Part shown: positions 19,761 to 28,445 of the stretch, one piece after another | How the letters are laid out: each line of letters starts with the position of its first letter | Numbering within the stretch: position 1 is the first letter of the stretch | Origin: an uncultured Bacilli bacterium | Lineage (GTDB): Bacteria > Bacillota_I > Bacilli_A > RF39 > UBA660 | Length of the DNA stretch: 64,000 nt | NCBI GenBank assembly: GCA_934177995.1 | Contig: CAKPPW010000003.1 | Location: 1-64,000 of the forward strand | Direction: 5' to 3' | Made by a program: the position numbers and the translations under genes | The notes under the pieces: model-generated | What the model saw: only the letters and a program-made list of their open reading frames with translations | Databases searched by the model: none | What the model was told of the DNA's origin: nothing

Positions 19761-20564
19761 GTGAAAGAGTTTTTAGATTCAGAAATTTTCTTGTACATTT
19801 TAAAACCAATTATTTATATTGCTGTAGCATATATTATTTATAGAATATTAAATTTTATTTTACAACAAGCCTTAATTAAAAATAATGTGTCATCAAAGCA
19901 TCGTCGAAAACTAGAAACATCAAAGAGTATTATTGTAAATTTTGTTAAGTATTTAATAATTATTATAACAATGTTATCTATTCTTTCATTATATCATGTA
20001 GATGTTAGTAGAATATTTGCAGGAATCGGTATTGCTACTGCTGTCCTTTCTTTAGCATTTCAAGATGTAGCAAAAGACTTTTTAGCAGGACTAGCTATTC
20101 TTTTAGAAGATCAATTTGAAATAGGAGATAATGTATCTATCAATGGATTTAGAGGAGACGTTATTTCTATGGGACTTAAAACTACTAGAATAAAAGACTA
20201 TAAAGGAGCAGTTAAGATTATTTCTAATCATACTATAAATGAAGTAATTAATTATAGTTTGAATCCTTCTTTAGCAGTAGTAGATATATCAGTTAGTTAT
20301 GAAAGTGATTTAAATGAAGTAGAAAAAGTTATAAATGCTACTATGGAAAAAATTAATAAGACCTATGATAATCTAAAAGGTAAGTGTGAGTTATGGGGAG
20401 TAGAAAAATTAGATGATTCAGCAGTAGTTTATAGAATTGTTTTAAAAACTAGGTCTAATAAAAACTTTGCTGTTGAAAGAAAAATGAAAAAAGACTTTAA
20501 ATTAGCTTTAGATGAAGCAGGAATTAAGATACCATATCCACAAGTAGAGGTGCATAATGAATAA
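19761..20564 (+). CDS. MscS-family small-conductance mechanosensitive channel
   Basis: Gated by membrane tension, it releases solutes on osmotic downshock. The 267-aa protein has about three N-terminal membrane segments (10-110) with the Gly/Ala-rich pore helix FAGIGIATAVLSLAFQDVAKDF, then the cytoplasmic beta domain (GDNVSINGFRGDV) and a C-terminal alpha/beta domain. It overlaps the next gene by 8 bp. YkuT/YggB type. Confidence 0.9.
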   Translation: MKEFLDSEIFLYILKPIIYIAVAYIIYRILNFILQQALIKNNVSSKHRRKLETSKSIIVNFVKYLIIIITMLSILSLYHVDVSRIFAGIGIATAVLSLAFQDVAKDFLAGLAILLEDQFEIGDNVSINGFRGDVISMGLKTTRIKDYKGAVKIISNHTINEVINYSLNPSLAVVDISVSYESDLNEVEKVINATMEKINKTYDNLKGKCELWGVEKLDDSAVVYRIVLKTRSNKNFAVERKMKKDFKLALDEAGIKIPYPQVEVHNE

Positions 20565-20772
20565 TAATTATCAAGTAGGAACTCATTTAATTCTAAAAAA
20601 AGGACACCCCTGTGGAACTAATGAATGGGAAGTAGTACGTCTTGGAGTTGATATTAAACTTAAGTGTTGTAATTGTGGTAGAACAGTATTAATTCCAAGA
20701 ATTGAATTAAATAAAAAGATTAAGAAAGTAAAAGAGGAGTTATATGAAGGACAAGAAAAAACTGAAACTTAA
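20557..20772 (+). CDS. DUF951 family small protein (YyzM-like)
   Basis: The 71-aa protein has HPCGTNEWEVVRLGVDIKLKC and CCNCGRTVLIPR, characteristic of DUF951, with Cys residues that may bind metal. In B. subtilis yyzM precedes ychF (yyaF); here an AbgT-family gene lies between. It overlaps the next frame by 29 bp. Function unknown. Confidence 0.88.
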   Translation: MNNNYQVGTHLILKKGHPCGTNEWEVVRLGVDIKLKCCNCGRTVLIPRIELNKKIKKVKEELYEGQEKTET

Positions 20773-22339
20773 GAAATTTTATTTTCATCCTATTACAGTT
20801 TTTATTTTTTTGACTATATTAACAATAATAGCAAGTGCTATTTTATCAGCTTTGCAAATGCAAGGAACTTATAGTAAAGTTAATACTTCTAATTATGAAT
20901 TGGAAAGTGTTTTAGTTGCAGTAAAAAATATGTTGACTTTTGATGGGATGAAATTTATTTTTAGTAATGCATTACGCAATTTTTTATCATTTGCTCCATT
21001 TGGTATGTTGGTGCTTACTTTAATTGGATTAGGTGTATCATCATCAACTGGTTTTCTTGATACATTTATTTCAAGAAAAATAAAGAAAATGGATAAGAGA
21101 ATAGTTACGTTTATTATTATTTTTCTAGCAACTATTTCTTCTTTAATAAATGATATAGGTTATGTCTTATTAATACCTTTATCAGCAATAATATTTCAAG
21201 CGAATAACAGAAATCCTTTTGCTGGAATAGTAGCAGCTTTTTGTGGAGTTAGTTTTGGCTCAGCTATAAGTTTATTTGTAGGTTCAATGGAGGTTAATTT
21301 AATTCCTTATACAACATCAGCTGCTAGATTAATAGATAGAAGTACTCATGTTAGTTTAACATCTAACTTAATTATAATAATTGCTTTTTCAGTTTTACTT
21401 TCAATTATTGGAACTGTAATTGTAGAAAGTATAATAGTTAAGAGATTAGGTAAATATAAAGATAATCAAGAAAATGTTAAAACAGAAGAGTTAACGGTAG
21501 TAGATGAAGAAGAAATAGAACAAGAAAGAATTGCCAAAGAAAAGAAAGAAAAATCAGGACTTAAGTATGCCTTAATTACAGCAATAGTAGTTATAATAGC
21601 TTTTATCTATATGATAATACCTAATTTACCATCTAGTGGTATGTTACTAGATATGAGTGAAGATACTTATTTAGGACAATTATTTGGTACTAATTCATAT
21701 TTTCAAGATGGCTTTACTTATATGATAAGTTTATTATTTATCCTTACAAGTATTGCTTATGGAATAGGTGCTAAGTCAATAAAGAATGATAAAGACTTAA
21801 TATATGGTTGTGAAAAAATGTTTACATCAAGTGCAGAAATGGTTATGCTACTATTTGTAGCAAGTCAGTTTATTTCTATTTTTAGAGAGACTAACATTGG
21901 TACAATAATAGCTACTTGGGGTGCTAATATCTTAGGAAGTGTTTCCTTTAGTGCATTACCACTTATAATTGTTTCCTTAGTATTAATAGCCATAGCTAAT
22001 ATATTTGTTACAACACCATCTAGTAAATGGCAAATCTTTGCACCAGTTATGGTACCAGCTATGATGCAAGCTAATATTTCGCCACAATTTGCTCAGTTTA
22101 TTCTAAGGGCAGGTGATTCAATGACTGCAGGTATTACTCCGTTATTAGCAGCTTTTGCCATATATATAGGGTACTTAAATATATATAATAAAGATAAGTC
22201 AAAACCAATAACTATTCATCAAGCATTAGCATATGTTATGCCATACTTTACAATAATTTCAATTTCTTGGATTTTATTAACAATAGGTTGGTATTTAATA
22301 GGCTTACCAATAGGTCCAGGAGTTTATCCAACATTATAG
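20744..22339 (+). CDS. AbgT-family transporter
   Basis: The 531-aa membrane protein has 11-13 predicted transmembrane segments. Family motifs visible: SLINDIGYVLLIPLSA and an inverted-repeat architecture with a Glu/Lys-rich cytoplasmic loop near 240-270. Characterised AbgT members export p-aminobenzoyl-glutamate or sulfonamides; the substrate here is unknown. It is embedded between DUF951 and ychF, an insertion relative to the B. subtilis order. Confidence 0.82.
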   Translation: MKDKKKLKLKKFYFHPITVFIFLTILTIIASAILSALQMQGTYSKVNTSNYELESVLVAVKNMLTFDGMKFIFSNALRNFLSFAPFGMLVLTLIGLGVSSSTGFLDTFISRKIKKMDKRIVTFIIIFLATISSLINDIGYVLLIPLSAIIFQANNRNPFAGIVAAFCGVSFGSAISLFVGSMEVNLIPYTTSAARLIDRSTHVSLTSNLIIIIAFSVLLSIIGTVIVESIIVKRLGKYKDNQENVKTEELTVVDEEEIEQERIAKEKKEKSGLKYALITAIVVIIAFIYMIIPNLPSSGMLLDMSEDTYLGQLFGTNSYFQDGFTYMISLLFILTSIAYGIGAKSIKNDKDLIYGCEKMFTSSAEMVMLLFVASQFISIFRETNIGTIIATWGANILGSVSFSALPLIIVSLVLIAIANIFVTTPSSKWQIFAPVMVPAMMQANISPQFAQFILRAGDSMTAGITPLLAAFAIYIGYLNIYNKDKSKPITIHQALAYVMPYFTIISISWILLTIGWYLIGLPIGPGVYPTL

Positions 22340-22341
22340 TT

Positions 22342-22370
22342 TTGACAATTTGTCTTAATTAGATTAAAAT
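22342..22370 (+). promoter_or_regulatory. ychF promoter
   Basis: TTGACA (22342-22347), 17-bp spacer, TAAAAT (22365-22370). It begins just after the abgT-like stop. An AT-only hairpin (about 22374-22400) follows and could act as a weak terminator. Confidence 0.75.
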
Positions 22371-22419
22371 AAGAAAGAAAATTATATTATTTTCTTTTTA
22401 TTTTGGAAGGAGTTTTATT

Positions 22420-23520
22420 ATGAGTTTAAAAGCAGGTATTATAGGATTACCAAATGTAGGGAAGAGTACATTATTTAATGCTATTACTAATCAACATATT
22501 TTAGCAGAAAATTATCCATTTGCAACAATTGATCCTAATGTAGGAGTAGTTAATGTTAAAGATGTTCGTCTTGATAGACTAACAGAAATGTATGAACCTA
22601 AGAAGACTATCCCTACTAGTTATGAATTTACAGATATTGCAGGTCTTGTTAGAGGAGCTAGTAAAGGAGAAGGATTAGGAAATAAATTTTTATCACATAT
22701 AAGAGAAACAGATGCTATAGTAGAAGTAGTTAGATGTTTTGATAATGGAAAAATAATTCATGTAGATGGTAATGTTGATCCAATAAGAGATTTAGAAACT
22801 ATTAATCTAGAGCTTATCATCAGTGATTTAGAAATGGTTACTAATCGTTTAGGAAAAATTAGTAAAAGAGCTTTAATGAGTAAGGATAAACAAGAAAAGT
22901 TAGAATATGAATTATTAGAGAAGATAAAGACTACTCTTGAAGAAAATCAACCGGTAAGACATATAGACTTTAAAGATGATGAATTAAAAATACTAAAATC
23001 TTATAATTTCTTAACAATAAAACCAATTATATATGTAGCTAATATAGATGAAAGTATGATAGGTTTAGAAGATAATTCTTATGTAAAAGAAGTTAAAGAG
23101 TATGCAAAGAAAGAAAATGCTTCAGTAGTTGTTTTATGTGCTAAGATTGAAGAAGAACTAAGTGAATTAAGTGATACAGATAAAAAAGATATGTTAGAAG
23201 CTTTGGGAATGGAAAATAGTGGACTAGAGCAATTAATTTCTGCAACTTATGATTTATTAGGCTTAGCTACTTATTTTACAGTAGGTAAAGATGAGGTAAG
23301 AGCTTGGACTTTTAAAAAAGGTATGAATGCTAAGAAATGTGCAGGTATTATTCATACAGACTTTGAAAAGGGATTTATCAAAGCTGAAGTTATTAGTTAT
23401 GATGATTTAATGGAATATGGTAGTGAGTTAAAAACTAGAGAAGCAGGAAAAGCTAGAATAGAAGGAAAAGATTATATCATGCAAGATGGTGATATTTGTC
23501 ACTTTAGATTTAATGTGTGA
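22420..23520 (+). CDS. ychF: redox-regulated ATPase YchF/OLA1
   Basis: This Obg-related NTPase prefers ATP and associates with ribosomes. The 366-aa protein has P-loop LPNVGKSTLFNA at residues 8-19, DIAGLVRGASKGEGLGN, and a C-terminal TGS domain. Length is typical. Confidence 0.96.
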   Translation: MSLKAGIIGLPNVGKSTLFNAITNQHILAENYPFATIDPNVGVVNVKDVRLDRLTEMYEPKKTIPTSYEFTDIAGLVRGASKGEGLGNKFLSHIRETDAIVEVVRCFDNGKIIHVDGNVDPIRDLETINLELIISDLEMVTNRLGKISKRALMSKDKQEKLEYELLEKIKTTLEENQPVRHIDFKDDELKILKSYNFLTIKPIIYVANIDESMIGLEDNSYVKEVKEYAKKENASVVVLCAKIEEELSELSDTDKKDMLEALGMENSGLEQLISATYDLLGLATYFTVGKDEVRAWTFKKGMNAKKCAGIIHTDFEKGFIKAEVISYDDLMEYGSELKTREAGKARIEGKDYIMQDGDICHFRFNV

Positions 23521-23528
23521 GGTGCTAA

Positions 23529-24302
23529 TTGAAATCACAAATTAAAATATTTGAAGCTAATAAAAAAGATGGAGTAATGAGTCGAAATAAAATATTTTAT
23601 AATGATGAATTAACTCAAGATGAAATAAATGAAATATTTAAACAAACTAGAATAAAATTAGGAAAAAAATATGGATTTAATGGTTTAAAAATGATTCAAG
23701 CAGTTCAAAAGACAGAGTTGAACAAAGTAGAATATCCAGATGGTAAATATATAAATATTACAGAAAAAGAATTAACAAAGGATGACTATTGGTATTTAAA
23801 TTTAGAAGCAGATATTCTGATGATTAGTAATAAATATAAAGGAATAGTTGTAGGTAATATGTGTGCTGATTGTCCAATAGTAATAGCAGAAGATAGGAAA
23901 AAGGGAGTAACTGCTTTAGCACATTGTGGTGCAGCATATATCAATAGAAAATTACCAAGCCAAATAATTGAATCGTTACAAAAAGAATATAAGAGTAATA
24001 TAGATGACATATATGTCTATATTTCTAGTGGAGCAAAAAAGGAAAAATTTATATATGATACTTATCCACATTGGGCTACTAATAAAGAAGTGTGGAAAGA
24101 TTGTATAGAAGAAACAAATAGTAAATATAGGATAGATATGTATAAAGCAATATTAAAGCAACTGGAAAATAAACAAATAAAAATCATAAAAATTAATAAG
24201 AATGACACAATAACAAATATAGACTATGCTTCACATTACTCTAGAATAAGAGGTAATGAAAAAAAGAGTGGTCAAAACTTTGTTGGATTTTATTATGTAT
24301 AA
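23529..24302 (+). CDS. laccase-domain protein, purine nucleoside phosphorylase YfiH/YlmD family
   Basis: The 257-aa protein matches the DUF152 fold: MCADCPIV (metal Cys), AHCGAAYINRKLPS, ISSGAKKEKFIYD and the C-terminal YSRIRGNEKKSGQNF. The catalytic Cys and His in the first two motifs are present. Family members phosphorolyse or deaminate purine nucleosides. TTG at 23529 with GAGGTG just upstream is the likely start; a later ATG near 23577 would cut into the fold. It follows ychF by 8 bp. Confidence 0.82.
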   Translation: MKSQIKIFEANKKDGVMSRNKIFYNDELTQDEINEIFKQTRIKLGKKYGFNGLKMIQAVQKTELNKVEYPDGKYINITEKELTKDDYWYLNLEADILMISNKYKGIVVGNMCADCPIVIAEDRKKGVTALAHCGAAYINRKLPSQIIESLQKEYKSNIDDIYVYISSGAKKEKFIYDTYPHWATNKEVWKDCIEETNSKYRIDMYKAILKQLENKQIKIIKINKNDTITNIDYASHYSRIRGNEKKSGQNFVGFYYV

Positions 24303-24335
24303 CTGATGGATTAATAAAAAAGAACAAATATTTAG

Positions 24336-24364
24336 TTGCAAAAGTAATTGGCATTTGTTATAAT
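24336..24364 (+). promoter_or_regulatory. rpsF-ssb-rpsR promoter
   Basis: TTGCAA (24336-24341), 17-bp spacer, TATAAT (24359-24364). Confidence 0.85.
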
Positions 24365-24370
24365 ACAAAC

Positions 24371-24420
24371 GAGTATTTAAAATACTCCTTACCTATTATT
24401 TAGGTCTTATGTCCAGAAGG
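24371..24420 (+). promoter_or_regulatory. structured leader of rpsF operon, possible S6:S18 site
   Basis: Between promoter and start codon there are two hairpins: GAGTATT/AATACTC with a 3-nt loop, and ACCTA/TAGGT. Many bacteria have an RNA element here that binds the S6:S18 complex and autoregulates the operon. I cannot confirm the consensus by eye. Confidence 0.4.
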
Positions 24421-24431
24421 AGGTGGAAATA

Positions 24432-24719
24432 ATGAACAAGTATGAAATTATGTTTATTGTAAAACCAGATTTAGAGGAAGCTTCTATTAAAAATGAAGCT
24501 GAAAGTCTAAAAAAGGTTTTAACAAACTTAGAAGCTAAAATCGTTGAAGAAAAAGCTATGGGACAAAGAGAATTAGCATATGAAATAAAGAAATATAAAA
24601 ATGGATATTATTTCTTATTCGTAGTAGAAGGTTCTCATGAAGCTATTAAAGAATTTGATCGTTTAGCTGGAATCAATGAAAACATTTTACGTCATTTAAT
24701 TATTCGTAAAGAAGACTAG
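24432..24719 (+). CDS. rpsF: 30S ribosomal protein S6
   Basis: 95-aa protein starting [14 protein letters not shown], with the S6 ferredoxin-like fold and [22 protein letters not shown] 24432 is set by AGGAGG eight bases upstream; an in-frame GTG at 24423 is within that site. Confidence 0.95.
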   Translation: MNKYEIMFIVKPDLEEASIKNEAESLKKVLTNLEAKIVEEKAMGQRELAYEIKKYKNGYYFLFVVEGSHEAIKEFDRLAGINENILRHLIIRKED

Positions 24720-24733
24720 AAAAAGAGGTAACT

Positions 24734-25255
24734 ATGAATAAAGTAATATTAATAGGTCGATTAACAAGAGACCCTGAGTTACGTTATACTGGTAGTAATA
24801 CTCCAGTTGCAACTTTCAGTCTTGCTGTAAATCGTTCATTTACTAATCAAAATGGCGAAAGAGAAGCAGACTTTATTAACTGTGTAGTTTGGAGAAAACT
24901 AGCAGAAACAGTTAAAAATTATTTATCTCAAGGTAGTCAAGTGGCAGTAGAAGGTAGAATTCAAACTAGAAGCTATGATGATCAAAATGGTCAAAGAAGA
25001 TATGTTACTGAAGTTGTTGTTGAAAATATAGACTTTGTTGGTACAAGAAGAGATAATTATCAATCAACTCAACAACCAAGCTTTAATAGTCAACCAGCTC
25101 CTGCTAGTTTCAATAATCAACCATCTACACCTGATGCTACTACTCCTTATGATTTTAGTGCTGCAGCAGCTCCTACAGGTACAAATGTATCTAGTGATCC
25201 TTATGCTGAATTTGGCTCTAATATCGAGATAAATGATGACGAATTACCATTTTAA
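24734..25255 (+). CDS. ssb: single-stranded DNA-binding protein
   Basis: The 173-aa protein has an N-terminal OB fold ([19 protein letters not shown]..., 1-110), a Gln/Pro/Ser/Ala-rich flexible linker and the acidic tail DDELPF that docks partner proteins. It coats ssDNA in replication and repair. Conserved rpsF-ssb-rpsR operon. Confidence 0.96.
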   Translation: MNKVILIGRLTRDPELRYTGSNTPVATFSLAVNRSFTNQNGEREADFINCVVWRKLAETVKNYLSQGSQVAVEGRIQTRSYDDQNGQRRYVTEVVVENIDFVGTRRDNYQSTQQPSFNSQPAPASFNNQPSTPDATTPYDFSAAAAPTGTNVSSDPYAEFGSNIEINDDELPF

Positions 25256-25270
25256 AAAGGAGGTTAAGTT

Positions 25271-25486
25271 ATGGCAGAATTTTATCGTAAGAAGAAAAAA
25301 GTATGCTTAATGTGTCAAGGAAAAACTTTTGATTATAAAGATGTTGATATTTTAAGAAAATACATTAACGAAAGAGGAAAAATATTACCTCGTCGTGTTA
25401 CAGGTGCTTGTGCAAAACATCAACGTGTTATAGCTAATGAAATTAAAAGAGCACGTGCAATTGCATTATTACCATTTACAAAATAA
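25271..25486 (+). CDS. rpsR: 30S ribosomal protein S18
   Basis: 71-aa basic protein with [19 protein letters not shown] and [17 protein letters not shown]. The two-Cys CxxC form at the N-terminus may hold zinc. AGGAGG directly upstream. Confidence 0.95.
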   Translation: MAEFYRKKKKVCLMCQGKTFDYKDVDILRKYINERGKILPRRVTGACAKHQRVIANEIKRARAIALLPFTK

Positions 25487-25492
25487 TATTTT

Positions 25493-25530
25493 AAAGTTGG
25501 GACTTTTGGTTTCAACTTTTTATGTTGAAA
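25493..25530 (+). terminator. rpsR terminator with overlapping alternative hairpin
   Basis: AAAGTTG (25493-25499) pairs with CAACTTT (25513-25519), followed by T's. The same CAAC can instead pair as TTTCAAC (25510-25516) with GTTGAAA (25524-25530), so the two stems exclude each other. Confidence 0.6.
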
Positions 25531-25556
25531 ATGATATTAATCTTATGAAGATAGTT

Positions 25557-25626
25557 TGCTTTTTAATGTTAAAAATGATATATTATAACTGTAATTTATT
25601 AAGAAGAATTAACATCTTCTTTTTTT
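25557..25626 (+). promoter_or_regulatory. promoter and leader hairpin before the DHH gene
   Basis: TTGCTT, a 17-bp spacer and TATATT lie at about 25557-25585. A hairpin AAGAAG/CTTCTT (25601-25621) followed by T's comes directly before the ribosome-binding site. It may stop upstream read-through or act as an attenuator. Confidence 0.5.
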
Positions 25627-25649
25627 AAAATTGAATAGAGGTGGTTGTT

Positions 25650-26639
25650 TTGAAAATTGGTGAAAAGAAAAAAGAATTAAAGAAATTAATTCGTGGTGCC
25701 AAGACTATTTTTATAATGGCTCATAAGAATTTAGATTTAGATGCTTTAGGTAGTTCTATAGGATTATATTCAATTTTAGAGAAGCAAAGAAAGAATTGCT
25801 ATTTAGTAATAAATGATAAAGAACATGAGTTAGGTGTTGAAAAAGTATTAAGGGAATTAGATGGTTGTCTACAAATAGTTACCGGAAAAGAAGTAGAAGA
25901 TAACTTGTATTTACGTAATAAACGTAATCTTTTATTTATACTAGACACTAATAAGAAAGAATTAGTTCAAGATAATGCTATCATATCCCTATTTGATGAA
26001 GATAAAGTAGTGATTTTAGATCACCATGAATTGGGTGAAACATCAATTTCTTGTCCTAATAGAATAATTGATAATACTGCTTCTAGTACTTGTGAGATGA
26101 TAACAAACTTAATAGAAGCTTATAATTCACCAATAGATCCATACTATGCAACTCTAATATTATCTGGAATAGTTTTAGATACTAATAATTTTACTCTTAA
26201 AACTAATAGTGAAACATATTATAGTGCTTATTACTTATCTTGTATGGGAGCTAGTACTACTAAAGTTCAATATCTATTAAAACAAGACTTAAAAGATTAT
26301 ATGGAACGTCAAAAATTAATTACTAATGTAGAGATAATTAATGATAAAATAGCAATTGCAAAGGGAAGTAGTTATTCTATTTATAGAAGAGAAGACTTAG
26401 CTAAGATAGCTGATACCTTACTTTTCTTTAATGATATAGAATTATCTTTTGTAATTGCTAAGACAGCTAATAATGTTACCTCTATCAGTGGACGTAGTAT
26501 TGGTAAAAAAAGTATCGCTAATATATTGTCTAGAATTGGTGGAGGAGGAGATAAAATGGGAGGAGCTGCTCAGTTTGAAAATGTTCCAATCAGTAAAGTC
26601 TCTGAAAAATTAAATCAAGCTATTAAGGAGGAAGAATAA
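25650..26639 (+). CDS. DHH/DHHA1 phosphodiesterase, GdpP-type without its N-terminal half
   Basis: Its order before rplI and dnaB is that of gdpP, the c-di-AMP phosphodiesterase. GdpP is about 650 aa with membrane, PAS and degenerate GGDEF parts; this protein has about 330 aa and only DHH-DHHA1. Metal motifs are present: [11 protein letters not shown] (near 28-38), LDTN, LDHHE (DHH near 127) and VLDTNNF. In the DHHA1 motif GGGGH the His appears to be Asp ([13 protein letters not shown]). No remnant lies in the ~160 bp upstream. Substrate could be c-di-AMP, pApA or nano-RNA. Start: TTG 25650 suits AGAGGTGG; GTG 25641 lies inside that site. Confidence 0.8.
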   Translation: MKIGEKKKELKKLIRGAKTIFIMAHKNLDLDALGSSIGLYSILEKQRKNCYLVINDKEHELGVEKVLRELDGCLQIVTGKEVEDNLYLRNKRNLLFILDTNKKELVQDNAIISLFDEDKVVILDHHELGETSISCPNRIIDNTASSTCEMITNLIEAYNSPIDPYYATLILSGIVLDTNNFTLKTNSETYYSAYYLSCMGASTTKVQYLLKQDLKDYMERQKLITNVEIINDKIAIAKGSSYSIYRREDLAKIADTLLFFNDIELSFVIAKTANNVTSISGRSIGKKSIANILSRIGGGGDKMGGAAQFENVPISKVSEKLNQAIKEEE

Positions 26640-27079
26640 TGAGAGTAATTTTTCGTCAAGATGTAAAAGGGGTAGGAAAGAAAGATGAAATTAAAGAAGT
26701 AAAAGATGGTTATGCTATTAATTTTCTAATTAAAAAGAATCTTGCTGTAGTAGCTAATAAAGAAAACTTAGACAACTTAAAGAAAGAACAAACACTAAGA
26801 AAAGAAAATCATGATAAAGCTAAGAAAGAAGCAATGGAAGAAAAAGCTAAATTAGAAAAATTAGTTTTAACCTTTAAAGTAAAAACTGGTGAAGGCGACC
26901 GTGTTTTTGGAAGTGTTAGTCAAAAACAAATAAAAGAAGAATTAAAGAATAATGGATACAATATAGATAAAAACCAAATTAAATTACAAGATTCACTATC
27001 ATCTTTAGGTTTTCATAAGATAGAAATAGAATTATATAAAGAAGTTAGTGCTATAGTAAAAGTTCATTTAGTAAAGTAG
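26639..27079 (+). CDS. rplI: 50S ribosomal protein L9
   Basis: 146 aa with the N-terminal L9 signature ([21 protein letters not shown]), a long connecting helix and a C-terminal domain. Its ATG overlaps the stop of the DHH gene. Confidence 0.95.
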   Translation: MRVIFRQDVKGVGKKDEIKEVKDGYAINFLIKKNLAVVANKENLDNLKKEQTLRKENHDKAKKEAMEEKAKLEKLVLTFKVKTGEGDRVFGSVSQKQIKEELKNNGYNIDKNQIKLQDSLSSLGFHKIEIELYKEVSAIVKVHLVK

Positions 27080-27097
27080 AAGTAAAGGAGGAAGTTT

Positions 27098-28444
27098 ATG
27101 GCCTTAAGAGAATTACCACATAATAAAGAAGCTGAAATGAGTGTATTAGGTTCTTGTTTTTTATCAACAGATGCAGCTACACTTGCTCTAGAAAATTTAT
27201 CAGAATCTAGTTTTTTTGATACTAGAAATGCCAAAATCTTTAAGGCTTTTCAAAACTTACATGAAGAAAAAACTCCTTTAGATTTAACAACAGTTACAAC
27301 AGAACTTACTAGAATGAATGCTTTAACAGATGCCGGTGGCGTTTCTTATTTAACAGAAATAATTGAGTTTGTGCCTACTGCCAGTAATATAGATTATTAT
27401 ATCAAAGAAGTAGATAAAACAGCTCTTTTACGAGGATTAATAGAAACAGCTACTAATATAGTAACATTAGGTTATAATCAAGAAGAAAATGTTAATGATG
27501 TTTTAGACCAAGCAGAAAAACAAATACTAAATATTGCTAAAAATAGAAAAAGTGGAGAGTTTCAAAGTATTCAAGATGTGTTGATAAAAACTCAAGAAGA
27601 CTTAGAAAAGCTAGCTGAATCCAAAGGAGAAGTAACAGGTATTGCTACTGGTTGGTATGACTTTGATAAGTTAACAGCAGGTCTTCATGAAAATGAAATG
27701 ATTATAATAGCTGCTCGTCCTGGTATGGGTAAAACAGCCTTTGCTCTTAATCTTGCTACTTATGTAACTACACACTCTGATAATACTGTAGCAGTATTCA
27801 ACTTAGAAATGGGAGCTAGTCAGTTAGCTAATCGTATAATATCATCCCTTGGTCAAATAGAAGGTTATAAGATGCGAACAGGTAAACTATTAAATCAAGA
27901 TTGGAAAAGATTTAATGAAGCGACTACTCAATTATCTAAAGCTAAACTTTATATAGATGATACACCAGGAATAACTATTGGTGAAATAAGAGCCAAGTGT
28001 AGAAGATTAGCAAGTTCTACTGATGGACTTAACCTAGTAATAATTGACTACTTACAGTTAATTTCTGGAGGGAAAAATTATGGAAGTAATAGACAACAAG
28101 AGGTAGCTGATATTTCTCGTAGCTTAAAAACTCTTGCTATGGAGTTACATATACCAATAATAGCTCTTGCTCAGTTATCTCGTAGTGTTGAAGGAAGAGA
28201 AGATAAAAGGCCAATGCTTTCAGATTTACGTGAGTCTGGTTCTATTGAGCAGGATGCCGACTTAGTAGGATTCCTATATAGAGACGATTACTATAATAAA
28301 GAAGCTAAGAAAGATGCAACAAGTATTAGTGAATTTATTATTGCTAAGCATAGAAATGGTCCTCAAGCTACTATCCAGTTGTTATTTAAAAAAGATACAT
28401 CAACCTTTCTTAATATGACTAAAGGACCAGAAGAGGAGGAATAA
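27098..28444 (+). CDS. dnaB: replicative DNA helicase DnaB (DnaC in B. subtilis)
   Basis: Hexameric 5'-3' helicase of the fork. The 448-aa protein has the N-terminal DnaB domain (LPHNKEAEMSVLGS), Walker A AARPGMGKTAFALN, Walker B LVIIDYLQLISG and the C-terminal arginine-finger region KHRNGP. The rplI-dnaB order is conserved in Firmicutes. Confidence 0.96.
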   Translation: MALRELPHNKEAEMSVLGSCFLSTDAATLALENLSESSFFDTRNAKIFKAFQNLHEEKTPLDLTTVTTELTRMNALTDAGGVSYLTEIIEFVPTASNIDYYIKEVDKTALLRGLIETATNIVTLGYNQEENVNDVLDQAEKQILNIAKNRKSGEFQSIQDVLIKTQEDLEKLAESKGEVTGIATGWYDFDKLTAGLHENEMIIIAARPGMGKTAFALNLATYVTTHSDNTVAVFNLEMGASQLANRIISSLGQIEGYKMRTGKLLNQDWKRFNEATTQLSKAKLYIDDTPGITIGEIRAKCRRLASSTDGLNLVIIDYLQLISGGKNYGSNRQQEVADISRSLKTLAMELHIPIIALAQLSRSVEGREDKRPMLSDLRESGSIEQDADLVGFLYRDDYYNKEAKKDATSISEFIIAKHRNGPQATIQLLFKKDTSTFLNMTKGPEEEE

Positions 28445-28445
28445 A

